The notes below the pieces were generated by a model, which did not search any database, had not been told where the DNA came from, and worked only from the letters and a program-made list of their open reading frames with translations. 64,000 nucleotides of DNA from Mycolicibacterium aichiense (lineage in GTDB: Bacteria; Actinomycetota; Actinomycetes; Mycobacteriales; Mycobacteriaceae). Positions 11,152 through 20,934 of the stretch are shown one piece after another (the stretch's first letter is position 1; the number at the start of each line of letters is the position of its first letter). The stretch lies in contig NZ_AP022561.1 of assembly GCF_010726245.1 (NCBI RefSeq), forward strand, positions 372,001 to 436,000, read 5' to 3'. The position numbers and the translations under genes are program-made.

Positions 11152-12434
11152 TCGCACGCGAGACACTGGCCCGCGACCTCGAACGGGCCCGCCAGCGCAC
11201 ATCGATGTTGACCGACTTCGACGACGCCGAGTTGCATCGCCAGTACAGCCCGCTGATGAGTCCACTCGTCTGGGACCTCGCCCACATCGGGCAACAGGAA
11301 GAGCTGTGGCTGCTGCGCGACGGCGACCCGAATCGGCCCGGCATGCTGCCCGCCAACATCGAAGGCCTCTACGACGCGTTCGTGCACTCACGCGCCAGTC
11401 GCGTCGACCTCCCGCTGCTGTCACCGGCACAGTCCCGCGCGTACTGCAACAGCGTGCGGGCCGCCGCACTCGACGTGCTCGACACCCTGCCCCACCGCGA
11501 TGACGACGCCGAGGTCGCCTTCCGCTTCGGTCTGGTGATCAGCCACGAGAACCAGCACGACGAAACCATTCTGCAAGCGCTCAACTTGCGCAGCGGCGCA
11601 CCGATTTTGGCGCATCGGGTAACCCTGCCCCAGGGCCGTCCCGGGCTCGCCGGCAGTTCGGTTCTGGTGCCCGGTGGTCCGTTCGTCCTCGGCGTCGACG
11701 CGGTGAGCGAACCGCTGTCACTGGATAACGAACGCCCCGCCCATGTAGTCGATGTGCCGGCGTTCCGCATCGGCCGGGTGCCGGTGACCAACGCCGAATG
11801 GCGGCAGTTCGTCGACGACGGCGGCTACACCCAAACGCGATGGTGGTCACCGCGCGGATGGGAGCACCGGGTCCAGGCCGAGTTGAGTGCACCGGAGTTC
11901 TGGAATCCGGACGGCAGCCGAACCCGATTCGGCCACGTCGAGGACATTCCCGGCGACGAACCCGTCCAGCACATCACCTTTTTCGAAGCCGAGGCCTACG
12001 CGGCGTGGGCGGGCGCGCGGTTGCCGACCGAAATCGAATGGGAGAAGGCCGCCGCCTGGGATCCCGAGATGGGCGCGCGCCGTCGATACCCGTGGGGGTC
12101 GGCGGAACCGACGCCGCAGCGGGCCAATCTCGGCGGGCAGGCGTTGCGTCCTGCGCCGGTCGGGGCCTACCCCGATGGGGCGTCGGCCTACGGCGCCGAG
12201 CAGATGCTCGGAGATGTGTGGGAGTGGACCACCTCGCCGCTTCGGCCGTGGCCGGGCTTCACGCCGATGATCTATCAACGCTATTCAGAGCCCTTCTTCG
12301 ACGGTGACTACAAGGTGCTGCGCGGTGGTTCGTGGGCGGTTGGCGCCGACACGTTGCGGCCCAGCTTCCGGAATTGGGACCACCCGATCCGCAGGCAGAT
12401 CTTCTCCGGTGTCCGCCTGGCGTGGGACGTCTGA
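11148..12434 (+). CDS. egtB: Ergothioneine sulfoxide synthase EgtB
   Basis: Non-heme iron enzyme that couples gamma-glutamylcysteine to hercynine with oxygen, forming the C-S bond of ergothioneine. The 428-residue product has an N-terminal DinB-like domain with the iron histidines His46 (WDLAHIGQ), His133 and His137 (SHENQHDE). The C-terminal half is a formylglycine-generating-enzyme fold, with [43 protein letters not shown] and RGGSWA. The GTG start overlaps the egtA stop (GTGA), so translation is coupled. Confidence 0.97.
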   Translation: MIARETLARDLERARQRTSMLTDFDDAELHRQYSPLMSPLVWDLAHIGQQEELWLLRDGDPNRPGMLPANIEGLYDAFVHSRASRVDLPLLSPAQSRAYCNSVRAAALDVLDTLPHRDDDAEVAFRFGLVISHENQHDETILQALNLRSGAPILAHRVTLPQGRPGLAGSSVLVPGGPFVLGVDAVSEPLSLDNERPAHVVDVPAFRIGRVPVTNAEWRQFVDDGGYTQTRWWSPRGWEHRVQAELSAPEFWNPDGSRTRFGHVEDIPGDEPVQHITFFEAEAYAAWAGARLPTEIEWEKAAAWDPEMGARRRYPWGSAEPTPQRANLGGQALRPAPVGAYPDGASAYGAEQMLGDVWEWTTSPLRPWPGFTPMIYQRYSEPFFDGDYKVLRGGSWAVGADTLRPSFRNWDHPIRRQIFSGVRLAWDV

Positions 12435-13138
12435 TGTGCCGACACCTGGGCTGGCTGGGCGAACCGGTGACGATCGCCTCGTTGGTCCTCGACCCGCCGT
12501 GCGGGTTGAGAGTGCAGTCCTACGCGCCGCGCCGGCAGAAGCACGGGTTGATCAACGCCGACGGCTGGGGCGTGGGCTTCTACCCGTCCGATCTGCCGGG
12601 CAACGGGCCCTGCCGCTGGCGCAGCGCGTCACCGTTGTGGGGCGAGGTCTCGTTCGCCTCGGTGTCGCCGGCGTTGCGCAGCAATTGCGTTGTCGCTGCG
12701 GTACGTTCGGCGACGGTCGGCATGCCGATCGAGGCCAGTGCGTCCGCCCCCTTCAGCGATGGCACCTGGCTGCTGTCCCACAACGGGGTGGTCGACCGGG
12801 GCGTCTTGCCGGTCAGCGCGGCCGCCGAATCGACCGTCGACAGCGCCATGCTGGCGGCGCTGATCTTCGAGCGCGGACCGGAGAACCTCGGCCATACGAT
12901 CGCCGAAGTCGGGGCTGCCGATCCGGGTGCCCGGCTGAACATCATGGCCGCCAACGGATCTCGGCTTCTGGCCACCACCTGGGGTGACACACTGTCGGTG
13001 TTGCGCCGCAGTGACGGAGTTGTGCTGGCCAGCGAACCCTATGACGACCACCCCGATTGGCAAGACATCCCGGACCGGCATCTCGTCGACGTGAGCGGGG
13101 GACAGGTGACGCTCACCCCGCTGAAAGGAACTTCGTGA
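12434..13138 (+). CDS. egtC: Gamma-glutamyl hercynylcysteine sulfoxide amidohydrolase EgtC
   Basis: Removes glutamate from gamma-glutamyl-hercynylcysteine sulfoxide, the third step of the pathway. It is a class II glutamine-amidotransferase fold. After removal of Met1 the catalytic Cys2 is exposed (MCRHLGWLG), and [11 protein letters not shown] and LLSHNGVVD are the substrate-contacting loops. The product is 234 residues. The ATG overlaps the egtB stop by one base (TGATG). Its own stop overlaps the egtD GTG by four bases. All catalytic parts are present. Confidence 0.96.
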   Translation: MCRHLGWLGEPVTIASLVLDPPCGLRVQSYAPRRQKHGLINADGWGVGFYPSDLPGNGPCRWRSASPLWGEVSFASVSPALRSNCVVAAVRSATVGMPIEASASAPFSDGTWLLSHNGVVDRGVLPVSAAAESTVDSAMLAALIFERGPENLGHTIAEVGAADPGARLNIMAANGSRLLATTWGDTLSVLRRSDGVVLASEPYDDHPDWQDIPDRHLVDVSGGQVTLTPLKGTS

Positions 13139-14100
13139 CGTTCACGCTGTCGAACTACCTGGCCGCCGACGCCGCCGCCCAGGCGCTGCGCGACGATGTG
13201 CTGCAGGGCTTGACGCAGACACCGAAGTCGTTGCCGCCCAAATGGTTCTACGACGCCGTCGGCAGTGATCTGTTCGACCAGATCACCCGGCTGCCGGAGT
13301 ACTACCCGACCCGCACCGAAGCACAGATCCTGCGGTCCCAGTCGGCGGCGATCGCGGCTGCAAGTGGTGCCGACACACTGGTGGAGCTCGGCAGCGGAAC
13401 GTCGGAGAAGACCCGGCTACTGCTCAGTGCCATGCGCGACAGCGGGTCACTGCGGCGGTTTGTGCCGTTCGACGTCGACTCGAGCGTGTTGGAACTGGCG
13501 GGAGCCGCGCTGGAGCAGGAATACCCGGATCTCGACATCGACGCGGTGTGTGGCGATTTCGAGGAACACCTGGCCAAGATCCCGTCGGGCGGTCGCCGGT
13601 TGTTCGTGTTCCTCGGGTCCACCATCGGCAATCTGACCGCTGCCCCGCGCGCGCAGTTCCTCACCGCGCTGGCCGACGTGCTGGACCCCGGGGACAGCCT
13701 GCTGCTGGGCACCGACCTCGTCAAGGACACCGGGCGGCTGGTTCGCGCCTACGACGACAGTGCCGGGGTCACGGCACGGTTCAACCTCAACGTGCTGACC
13801 GTGGTCAATCGGGAGCTGAGTGCCGACTTCGACATCGACGCCTTCGAGCACGTCGCCCGCTGGAACCCTGACGAGGAACGCATCGAGATGTGGCTGCGCG
13901 CAACGGCTCCGCAGCAGGTCGCCGTCGCCGGTCTGGACCTGCGTGTCGAGTTCGCCGCGGGCGAGGAGATGCTGACCGAGGTGTCGTGCAAGTTTCGGCC
14001 CGAGGCGGTAGCGCAGGAGCTGGAGGCCGCGGGGTTGCGGCGGACGCAGTGGTGGACCGACGAGGCCGGGGACTTCGGGCTGTCGCTGGCGGTGAAGTGA
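13135..14100 (+). CDS. egtD: Histidine N-alpha-trimethyltransferase EgtD
   Basis: Uses three S-adenosylmethionines to turn histidine into hercynine, the entry step of ergothioneine synthesis. The 321-residue length is that of characterised mycobacterial EgtD. Motifs: [18 protein letters not shown] near residue 35, then [17 protein letters not shown] for SAM binding, FLGSTIGNL, and [12 protein letters not shown]. The GTG start has GAAAGGAA upstream and overlaps the egtC stop. Confidence 0.97.
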   Translation: MTFTLSNYLAADAAAQALRDDVLQGLTQTPKSLPPKWFYDAVGSDLFDQITRLPEYYPTRTEAQILRSQSAAIAAASGADTLVELGSGTSEKTRLLLSAMRDSGSLRRFVPFDVDSSVLELAGAALEQEYPDLDIDAVCGDFEEHLAKIPSGGRRLFVFLGSTIGNLTAAPRAQFLTALADVLDPGDSLLLGTDLVKDTGRLVRAYDDSAGVTARFNLNVLTVVNRELSADFDIDAFEHVARWNPDEERIEMWLRATAPQQVAVAGLDLRVEFAAGEEMLTEVSCKFRPEAVAQELEAAGLRRTQWWTDEAGDFGLSLAVK

Positions 14101-15212
14101 GCGCACCCGACACCCTGGCTGACAGCTGGCGGGAAGCCCGGCTGCCCGCGGCCGGTGTGCACCTCGACAGCGCGGCATGTTCACGGCAGAGCCTGGCGGC
14201 GATCGAGGCGGCGGCCGCTCACGCCCGCCACGAGTCCGAGGTCGGCGGTTACGTCGCTGCGCAAGCAGCCGCTCCGGTTCTCGACGCAGGGCGCGCAGGT
14301 GTTGCGGTGTTGACCGGAATGTCCTCGGACGATGTCGTTTTCACCACCGGATCGGGCAACGCACTGCAACTCCTGCTCGGCGTCTGGCCGATGGAACGGA
14401 CCGTGGCGTGCCTGCCCGGCGAGTACGGCCCCAACCTGGTGGAGTTCACTGCGCGCGGCTTCACCCGACAGGAGCTCCCCGTCGACAGTCTCGGCCGGGT
14501 CGACCCGGAGGCGGCCCGCCGCACCCTGGCCGATACGCCCCCGGCGATGGTCCACCTGACCGCGGTCGGCAGCCACCGCGGTGTCGTACAACCAGTCGCC
14601 GCAGTCGCGGAGGTGTGCCGGGAGATCGGCGTCCCGCTGATCGTCGATGCCGCGCAGGCACTGGGCCACATCGACTGTGTGAGCGACGCGGATGCGGTCT
14701 ACTCGTCGTCGCGCAAATGGCTGGCGGGCCCGCGCGGGGTCGGAGTGCTGGCGGTGCGCCCGGCGCTGGCTGATCTGTTGCAATCCCCGCCGTGGGCCGG
14801 TGCGGTTTCGGCGTTGCAATGCCTGGAGCTCGGTGAAGCCAATATTGCTGCGCGGGTCGGCTTTTCGGTCGCAGTGGGACAGCATCTCGCGGCTGGGCCG
14901 GAGACGGTACGCCAGCGGCTGGCCGCGCTCGGACGTCAGACCCGCACGATGCTGGCCGAGGTGCAGGGGTGGCGAGTGGTGGAACCCGAGGACGCGCCGA
15001 CAGCGATCACCACGTTGGAGCCCACCGCTGGTGCCGACCCCGTCCAGGTGCGAGCCCGACTGATCGACGAGCACGGCATTGTCACCACCGCGGCCGGAGT
15101 CGAGCGCGCCCCGCTGGAGTTGACGACGCCGGTACTGCGGATCTCGCCGCACGTCGACGCCGGCACCGAAGACCTCGAAGCGCTGGTCGTCGCCCTGCGA
15201 GCGGTGACCTGA
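14097..15212 (+). CDS. egtE: Hercynylcysteine sulfoxide lyase EgtE
   Basis: PLP-dependent C-S lyase that releases ergothioneine from hercynylcysteine sulfoxide. The 371-residue protein has the class V aminotransferase fold. The PLP lysine is Lys207 in [14 protein letters not shown], the PLP-pocket aspartate is in [14 protein letters not shown], and [13 protein letters not shown] binds phosphate. The GTG overlaps the egtD stop (GTGA). It closes the operon; the next gene converges from the other strand 21 bp beyond. Confidence 0.95.
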   Translation: MSAPDTLADSWREARLPAAGVHLDSAACSRQSLAAIEAAAAHARHESEVGGYVAAQAAAPVLDAGRAGVAVLTGMSSDDVVFTTGSGNALQLLLGVWPMERTVACLPGEYGPNLVEFTARGFTRQELPVDSLGRVDPEAARRTLADTPPAMVHLTAVGSHRGVVQPVAAVAEVCREIGVPLIVDAAQALGHIDCVSDADAVYSSSRKWLAGPRGVGVLAVRPALADLLQSPPWAGAVSALQCLELGEANIAARVGFSVAVGQHLAAGPETVRQRLAALGRQTRTMLAEVQGWRVVEPEDAPTAITTLEPTAGADPVQVRARLIDEHGIVTTAAGVERAPLELTTPVLRISPHVDAGTEDLEALVVALRAVT

Positions 15213-15233
15213 AGGGCCTCAGCGCAATCGGCG

Positions 15234-16334
15234 TCAGGCCGCCAGGGCCGCCTGGCTACTCGGGGCGGCCAGACGAGCGCTCACCGACAGGTACTGGCCG
15301 CGCTGCCAGGCTTCCATGAAGCCCTCCAGCGGAACGGCCAAACCCTGTCCGCCCGTCCCACCGGAGTCGTTGATGTAGATGATGTCTTTGGTCTGGTTGA
15401 TCCCGAGCACCGTGATCGCGTGGTTGGCGGTACCGAACCGCCTCGCGCTGTGTGCGCCGCCGATCGCCTCGGCCCAGATCCGGTTGTTGACGGCAACCAG
15501 AACGGAGCTGGTGGTCAGCGCTGTTTTCAAGTTCGCCAACGCCAGATCGCCTTGGCTCTTGGTGTAGGTGGTCATCGTCGCGTCGACGCCGTGGTTCTCC
15601 ATCAGCGCCATGCTGTCCACGTAGTAGACGTACTCGTCGGCGACCGGGTCGTAGATGTTCCCCGTTCGCGCGACGTACTTTTTCAGCAGTTTGCTCCAGA
15701 CCGAACCGGTATTGCGCGAGGACGAATAGCTGGGAGTGTCCTTGGCTTCCTGGACGATGTCGGACCAGGTGGGCATGCCGCCCGGCCCCTTGAGCTGTCC
15801 GATCACCATGGCGGTCGAGGACAGCACGCAGGTGTTGTTGTTCCCCTGGGAGATGAAGTACTTCACGTTCTGCAGTGGATTGCCGTAGACCACGTCACCG
15901 GGGGCGGGTGGGTCTCGCAGCGGCGTTGTGGCGGTGGATGATTCATTCGCCGACGTCGGAGTGGGCTTTACGGTCAACCGGCCCAGGTCGCGCCCGAGCG
16001 TGGTCAGCGCATCCTGCACCGCATGCACCACCGCCGCCGGTGTAGGGAGCGCGGGCGGCTTCGGAAGGCGGCGCTGCGTTACGGTCGCCGCGACCGGTGC
16101 AGCTGTCGGCGTTTTCGCACTCGCGCGGGACTTGTTTGAGTCAGTAGCCTTTACGGAGCGTAGCGGGCCAGAGGTCCGCGCACTCGAGGCGGATGCCGAG
16201 CTCACCGAGGAGTGATTGGTGTCGGCCGGCGCGGCCGATGCGACCGGGCTTGCGCCCGCGAGCAGGATCCCCGCGCCGACGGCCAGCCCGCAGGCCGCGA
16301 GGGTCAAGGGGGCGAGTCGCCTGATCCGATTCAT
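15234..16334 (-). CDS. Secreted C39-like cysteine peptidase
   Basis: The 366-residue product has a signal peptide (MNRIRRLAPLTLAACGLAVG, cut near SAAPAD), a Ser/Ala/Thr-rich linker to about residue 140, then a papain-like domain of the Peptidase_C39_2 type. Expected catalytic residues are present: Gln163 and Cys169 in SQGNNNTCVLSST, His305 in ANHAITVLG and Asp323 in YINDSGG. The substrate is unknown. GGAG lies nine bases before the ATG. It lies 25 bp downstream of a larger paralogue lacking the cysteine, and the pair sits where egtE and an Rv3699-like gene are adjacent in the remembered M. tuberculosis order. The C-terminus ends AALAA. The fold is inferred from motif order only. Confidence 0.75.
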   Translation of the reverse strand: MNRIRRLAPLTLAACGLAVGAGILLAGASPVASAAPADTNHSSVSSASASSARTSGPLRSVKATDSNKSRASAKTPTAAPVAATVTQRRLPKPPALPTPAAVVHAVQDALTTLGRDLGRLTVKPTPTSANESSTATTPLRDPPAPGDVVYGNPLQNVKYFISQGNNNTCVLSSTAMVIGQLKGPGGMPTWSDIVQEAKDTPSYSSSRNTGSVWSKLLKKYVARTGNIYDPVADEYVYYVDSMALMENHGVDATMTTYTKSQGDLALANLKTALTTSSVLVAVNNRIWAEAIGGAHSARRFGTANHAITVLGINQTKDIIYINDSGGTGGQGLAVPLEGFMEAWQRGQYLSVSARLAAPSSQAALAA

Positions 16335-16359
16335 ACTTCGGCTCTCCGGTTCCGTAGCC

Positions 16360-17715
16360 TCAGGCCGCCAGCGCGAGATCGGCTTGTGTCAGGGGTTGGC
16401 CTGCCGCGGCCGCCAACGGGCGAGTGGCGATGCCCAGCGGGTAGTTCGGCTCCCATCCCTTCATGAAGTCGGTCAGCGACATCGCCCGGTTCTGGCCCTC
16501 GGCGCCCCACGCGGCGTCATTGACGAAGATCTGATCGGTCTCGGTGTTCATGCCGAGGACCACGACCAAATGGTTCGTGGGGTCGGTGTCACCCAGGATG
16601 GGGGTCTTGATGGTGACGAGGACGACCGAACCGGCGGTGAGTGCGGACGCCATGGTGGTCAGGGCCACGTCGGCCTTGGTCTTGGGGAAGTACGTCGTCG
16701 AGACGTTGATCCCGTTACCGCTTGTGCTGAGCAGCTCCAGGGCGTCACCGGTCCACACCCAGTCGGTGCCGTTGTCCAGGTACATCTTCCGGTATTGACC
16801 GGTGGCGCGGTCGCCGACGAACAATTGCCGGTCGACGCTGTCGGTGATCTTGGCTTTGGCGATCCAGTCCGCGATATTCGGCATCGTGCCGGTCAGCTGA
16901 CCTACCGCCATCACCACGGCGGCCAGGCCAGAGGTCTGTGCTCCGTCGGTGACCCAGTACTGCTTGGTGACGTCCGGATTGCCGATGATCGTCGGGACGG
17001 CGGGGTTGTCAAGGTCGACGTAGATGGCGGCATCGGCGGTGGTGATTCCGGATGCGCCCAGCTGCACCGCAATTGACCGCAGCGCGTTCTGTATCGCGCC
17101 GAGCGGTCCGTGCAGTTTTGCCGCGGAACCATTGTCGGCGACGATGGTGAACTCGTCCATGATGGCGCCCGCGGGCAGCGTGGTGTTGGGCGTGTAGGTG
17201 TAGGCACCCGTCACCGGGTCGAGAACCACCGAGCCGTTGCTCGGCTGGTCGCCGATCGAGTACTTGAGCGTGAAACCGTTGTTGCTCTTGCTGATTACGG
17301 TTCCCGACACGGTGCCGGCGGCGCCTGAAGTCTGGGTGCCCGATTCGATCGACGGCGCCTTGTTGGCGAAGATGTAGTTGAGCTGACGCATGAATGCCTG
17401 CACCGGGTTGAGCGTCGGTGTCGTGGCTGCCGCGCTGACGGGGGCCGTGGGCTTTGCCTGGCTGGTGCGGGTGCTTCGGGTCTTCGCGTCAGTTCGCGCG
17501 GGTCCGGCCTTGGCCGCAACCGGTGCGCGCCGGCTGGAGGCGAGGCCATGCTTCGTCGACGTCGCTTTGCCCGCGCTGGATGTGCTGCCGCCCGTGGATG
17601 ACCCGCCGGTGTCAGCGGTCGCGACCGCTGTGCCTGCCAACAGTGCGGCACCCAACCCCACCGCGACGAGGCCTGCGATCAGCCATGCATATAAGGCGGC
17701 GCACTGAGGCACCAT
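16360..17715 (-). CDS. Secreted C39-like pseudo-peptidase with VCBS-like domain
   Basis: Paralogue of the next gene: both share GQL after the active-site helix, NH-x3-VLG, the ND motif and a C-terminal ALAA. The 451-residue product has a signal segment (residues 10-35), a Ser/Lys/Ala-rich linker, a VCBS- or cadherin-like beta domain at about 133-197 (PSNGSVVLDPVTGAYTYTPN), then the C39-like domain from about 245. The catalytic cysteine is Ser262 (GAQTSGLAA) and the oxyanion glutamine is Asp257, while His382 and Asp400 remain. It is therefore probably inactive or altered, perhaps a binding partner. I start at the ATG with GGGA upstream; a GTG at 17733 is possible. Confidence 0.72.
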   Translation of the reverse strand: MVPQCAALYAWLIAGLVAVGLGAALLAGTAVATADTGGSSTGGSTSSAGKATSTKHGLASSRRAPVAAKAGPARTDAKTRSTRTSQAKPTAPVSAAATTPTLNPVQAFMRQLNYIFANKAPSIESGTQTSGAAGTVSGTVISKSNNGFTLKYSIGDQPSNGSVVLDPVTGAYTYTPNTTLPAGAIMDEFTIVADNGSAAKLHGPLGAIQNALRSIAVQLGASGITTADAAIYVDLDNPAVPTIIGNPDVTKQYWVTDGAQTSGLAAVVMAVGQLTGTMPNIADWIAKAKITDSVDRQLFVGDRATGQYRKMYLDNGTDWVWTGDALELLSTSGNGINVSTTYFPKTKADVALTTMASALTAGSVVLVTIKTPILGDTDPTNHLVVVLGMNTETDQIFVNDAAWGAEGQNRAMSLTDFMKGWEPNYPLGIATRPLAAAAGQPLTQADLALAA

Positions 17716-17897
17716 CGATTTCCCGGTCAGCACTGCGTCCCCTCGGCCCCGACTCCGATAAAGCACGGCCGGCGTCTGGTCTCCCGACGCCGAGGGACAG
17801 CCTAGGGGACGGTGCGGGAATTCGTTTGCTAGATCCAAAAACTCGGACGCAATAGTAGGCAACCGCAAATTCTTGCGCCGGCAGTGCCGGGCGGCAC

Positions 17898-18575
17898 TCA
17901 GCCGTTCTTGTGGGCGCTGAGCAAGTAGGCCGGCATCATCAGCCGGCCCTTCGTGTCGAGGTCGAACGGCATCGCACCCTCTGGTATGTCGGCGAACGCC
18001 GGTTTGTGGGAGTGGATCTTCGCCGGCCGGATGTCGTCGATCACGAAGTACTTCGACACCGCGGCGCGCAGCTCGTCCTCGTCGACTTCGTTGGGCTTGG
18101 TCTCGAGGTGCGGCGGGAAGGCACCCTTTGCGAAGACCAGCACGTAGAGCTGTGCCCCGGGCGCGGCGGCCCGATGGATCGCACGGAGGTAGGCGTCGCG
18201 GGCGTCGACCGGAAGCGAATGGAACAGCGTGCTGTCGATGATCGTGGCGAACTGCTCGTCGTAGCCGGTGAAGGAGGTGATATCCGCGCACACGAAAGTC
18301 ACGTTGCTCAAGCCGCGCTGCCGGGCGGCCTCGGTCGCCGCCGTGATCGCCGTTGGCGACACGTCGATACCGACGACGGTGGCGCCTGTCGCCGCGAGGG
18401 CCAAGGCGAGTTCGGCATGCCCGCAGCCGGCGTCCAGCACATGACCGCTGATCTTCCCGTCGCGAGCCAGAGCAGCAAGTTCGGGTTGCGGTTCACCGAT
18501 GTTCCACGGCGGCGGCCCGGCGAAGGCGCCCTCTTGTCTGTAGGCGCCGTCCCAGTCCATCACCTCAGAGTCCAT
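17898..18575 (-). CDS. Class I SAM-dependent methyltransferase
   Basis: Small-molecule-type methyltransferase of about 225 residues. Motif I is HVLDAGCGHAELALALAATG, motif II ends VVGIDVSPTAI, and the acidic motif is FVCADITSF. DSTLFHSLP resembles thiopurine- or tellurite-type methyltransferases. The substrate is unknown. From memory the equivalent is Rv3699, next to an Rv3698-like gene as here. The ATG is one of three close starts (TTG 18590, ATG 18575, ATG 18560), none with an ideal ribosome site. It lies 25 bp after the ligase-like gene, so the two are probably co-transcribed. Confidence 0.85.
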   Translation of the reverse strand: MDSEVMDWDGAYRQEGAFAGPPPWNIGEPQPELAALARDGKISGHVLDAGCGHAELALALAATGATVVGIDVSPTAITAATEAARQRGLSNVTFVCADITSFTGYDEQFATIIDSTLFHSLPVDARDAYLRAIHRAAAPGAQLYVLVFAKGAFPPHLETKPNEVDEDELRAAVSKYFVIDDIRPAKIHSHKPAFADIPEGAMPFDLDTKGRLMMPAYLLSAHKNG

Positions 18576-18600
18576 GTCCTCAACGTACAAGGACCCGCGG

Positions 18601-20079
18601 TCACTCGGTGCTGCCCCAGGTGTGCACCGGTTCGTTGCTGTGCATCAGGGTGCAGTAGCGCCGCAGCATCTCGGCGAGTGCCTGTGGTCGCGCCATGCCG
18701 CGATCCTGCAGCGCCTGCACCGTCGCGATCTGCCATGCCGACCCGTTGCGTCCAGTCTTGGCGCGACCCTCGATCACGCCGAGATAGCGGTCGCGTACTT
18801 CGGTGGCCACGCCCCAGCGCCGCAGCCCCTCATCGGCCATCGGGAGCAGGGTACGCAGCACCAACTCGTCGGGTGTGATCTCGCCGAGCCCGGGCCAGTA
18901 CAGCCGGGCATCCATGCCGTGCCGAGCAGATTCGATGAAGTTGTCATGTGCGGCAGTGAAACTCATCTTCGTCCACAACGGGCGGTCCTCTTCGGCCAAT
19001 ACTCGCAAGGCGCCGTAGTAGAACGCCGAGTTGGCCATCATGTCGACGACAGTGGGTCCCGCGGGCAACACGCGATTCTCCACCCGCAGATGCGGCCGGC
19101 CGTTCACGACATCGTAGACCGGCCGGTTCCAGCGGTACACCGTCCCGTTGTGCAGCCGCAGCTCGGACAGGGCAGGCGTGCGGCCGGCCGCCAACTCGGC
19201 TACCGGATCCTCGTCGGACATCTCGGGCAGCAAGGAGGGGAAGTAGCGGACGTTCTCTTCGAAGAGGTCGAAGATCGAGGTGATCCAGCGCTCCCCGAAC
19301 CACACTCGCGGACGCACGCCTTGGGCCTTGAGTTCGTCGGGCCGGGTGTCGGTCGCCTGGGCGAATAGCTCGATACGGGTCTCGGCCCACAGCTGGTGAC
19401 CGAAGAAGTACGGCGAGTTGGCGCCGAGAGCCAGCTGCGGACCGGCCAGCACCTGAGCGGCGTTCCAGTTGGCGGCGAAGTCGGCCGGGGATACCTGCAG
19501 GTGCAATTGCATACTGGTGCAGGCGGATTCAGGAGCGATGGACTCCGCGTGCATGCTCAGCCGCTCGGGGCCGGTGATGTCGATGAGGATGTCCTCGCCG
19601 CGGGCGGTGAAGATCGAATCGTTGAGCGCCTGATAGCGCAGCGACGGACTCATCCAGTGGCCGGTCAGGTGCTCGGGCATTAGCGTCGGCAGGATGCCGA
19701 TCATCACGATGTGCGCGTCGTCGGTGTTCGCCTTCGTCTCGGCGGCATTCAGGCTCGCCCGTACCTCGGCCTCCAACTCCAGTGCCGTCCGACCGGGCAG
19801 AGGTCGCGGCGGGACGTTGAATTCGATGTTGTAGGCGCCCAATTCGGTCTGGTAGGCCGGATCGGCGATCGCGGCCAAGACCTCCTGGTTCGACATCGCC
19901 GGCTGGTAGTCATCGGTGACCAGGTTGCACTCGATCTCCATGCCGGTCAGCGGTCGGTCGAATTCGAAGCTGGATTGGGCCAGCATTGTCTCGAACACGT
20001 CCAGACACAACTGGACCTTGCGCCGGTACTGCTGCCGATGCGCCCGGTTGAAGGTGGCGTGCGTGACCTCGTCGCCCAT
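18601..20079 (-). CDS. GCS2-family carboxylate-amine ligase (second glutamate-cysteine-ligase-like enzyme)
   Basis: The 492-residue protein belongs to the glutamate-cysteine ligase family 2. Evidence is DRPLTGMEIECNLV for metal binding near residue 42, AYNIEFNVPPRPLPG, a repeated Q/H-rich SMQLHLQVSP, and RLHNGTVYRWNRPVYD followed by LRVENRVLPAGPTVVDM. It is about 60 residues longer than EgtA in this window and clearly a different branch. The amino acid it ligates is not known, so I give no symbol. From memory it matches Rv3698. The ATG has no strong ribosome site. It pairs with the downstream methyltransferase, hinting at a small-molecule pathway. Confidence 0.85.
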   Translation of the reverse strand: MGDEVTHATFNRAHRQQYRRKVQLCLDVFETMLAQSSFEFDRPLTGMEIECNLVTDDYQPAMSNQEVLAAIADPAYQTELGAYNIEFNVPPRPLPGRTALELEAEVRASLNAAETKANTDDAHIVMIGILPTLMPEHLTGHWMSPSLRYQALNDSIFTARGEDILIDITGPERLSMHAESIAPESACTSMQLHLQVSPADFAANWNAAQVLAGPQLALGANSPYFFGHQLWAETRIELFAQATDTRPDELKAQGVRPRVWFGERWITSIFDLFEENVRYFPSLLPEMSDEDPVAELAAGRTPALSELRLHNGTVYRWNRPVYDVVNGRPHLRVENRVLPAGPTVVDMMANSAFYYGALRVLAEEDRPLWTKMSFTAAHDNFIESARHGMDARLYWPGLGEITPDELVLRTLLPMADEGLRRWGVATEVRDRYLGVIEGRAKTGRNGSAWQIATVQALQDRGMARPQALAEMLRRYCTLMHSNEPVHTWGSTE

Positions 20080-20126
20080 GGGGTCGATGGAACCGGTTCA
20101 GACCAAGCTGCGCAAGCAAATCGCCA

Positions 20127-20885
20127 TCACTCGCGCCGCCGCGCCCGCAGAACCTGGCGATCGAACGGGTTGGTGCTGACCTCCACCTCGACGCCGGCAT
20201 GGGCGCCGAGCGCGCGCAGCGCCGACGGGCTGTAGGAGCGCAGCGAGCTGACCAGACCGTCGTGCACGAACGGCCACCACACCAGCGGCGCCATCGCGGC
20301 CAGCTTGGCAATGTGCAGAAGCGAGGGCATCCGGGGCAGATCGATGACCAGGAGCTCGTCGGCCACCCGGGTGCCCTCGGCGAGAACCAGGGCGGCCTGG
20401 GTGGGCGGCAGATGGTGAAACGACAACGCGAAGACCGCCAGGTCGAACGAGCCGTCGTCGGCGTCGATCGCGGTCGCGTCGATGGTGCGCACTGTGGCGC
20501 GCGGGTGGTCACCGAGATCGGATGCCGCGATCGCCACCACCGACTCGGCGTTGACGTCGGAGATGGTGACGTGGGCGGTCGGATGCTGCTCGAGGACCCT
20601 GCGCGATAGTGCGCCATGACCGGCGCCGAGTTCCAGGATGGTGGGGTCGATGACGTCGGCGACCTCGCGCAGCACCAGCTCGGCATTGCGGTCGTGTTCG
20701 CGAAACAGGTTGCCGATCACGTCCAGCGCCGTCACGATTCCACGCTTGACCTCGTCGTCGACGTCGTCACGGTCGAGGTATTCCGGCCGGTCGGTTTCCA
20801 GCAGGCGATCCAGACACGACGCATCCGGGCCACCCCGCGGCATGTCGGCGATGTCGGTGATCTCGGATGCCATGTAGGCCATCAT
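20127..20885 (-). CDS. SAM-dependent methyltransferase
   Basis: About 252 residues with a class I methyltransferase core: [20 protein letters not shown] (motif I), [11 protein letters not shown] (motif II), [19 protein letters not shown] and [18 protein letters not shown] helical N-terminal region of about 75 residues precedes the core. The C-terminal [20 protein letters not shown] is typical of ubiE-like or small-molecule methyltransferases. The substrate is unknown. Several ATGs lie close together (20885, 20882, 20873) without a clear ribosome site. It is divergent from glpK and on the same strand as the GCS2-like gene, 47 bp upstream of it, so all three minus-strand genes could form one unit. 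Confidence 0.83.
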   Translation of the reverse strand: MMAYMASEITDIADMPRGGPDASCLDRLLETDRPEYLDRDDVDDEVKRGIVTALDVIGNLFREHDRNAELVLREVADVIDPTILELGAGHGALSRRVLEQHPTAHVTISDVNAESVVAIAASDLGDHPRATVRTIDATAIDADDGSFDLAVFALSFHHLPPTQAALVLAEGTRVADELLVIDLPRMPSLLHIAKLAAMAPLVWWPFVHDGLVSSLRSYSPSALRALGAHAGVEVEVSTNPFDRQVLRARRRE

Positions 20886-20934
20886 GGACGAAAGGTCGGC
20901 TGCATCGGCAGCATCACACGTCAGAGGAGCACTG

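Noticed and set aside
16216..17076. 286-residue open frame antisense to the C39-like pseudo-peptidase
   Set aside because: Gly/Val/His-rich translation with no domain, while the minus strand carries a signal peptide and conserved motifs.
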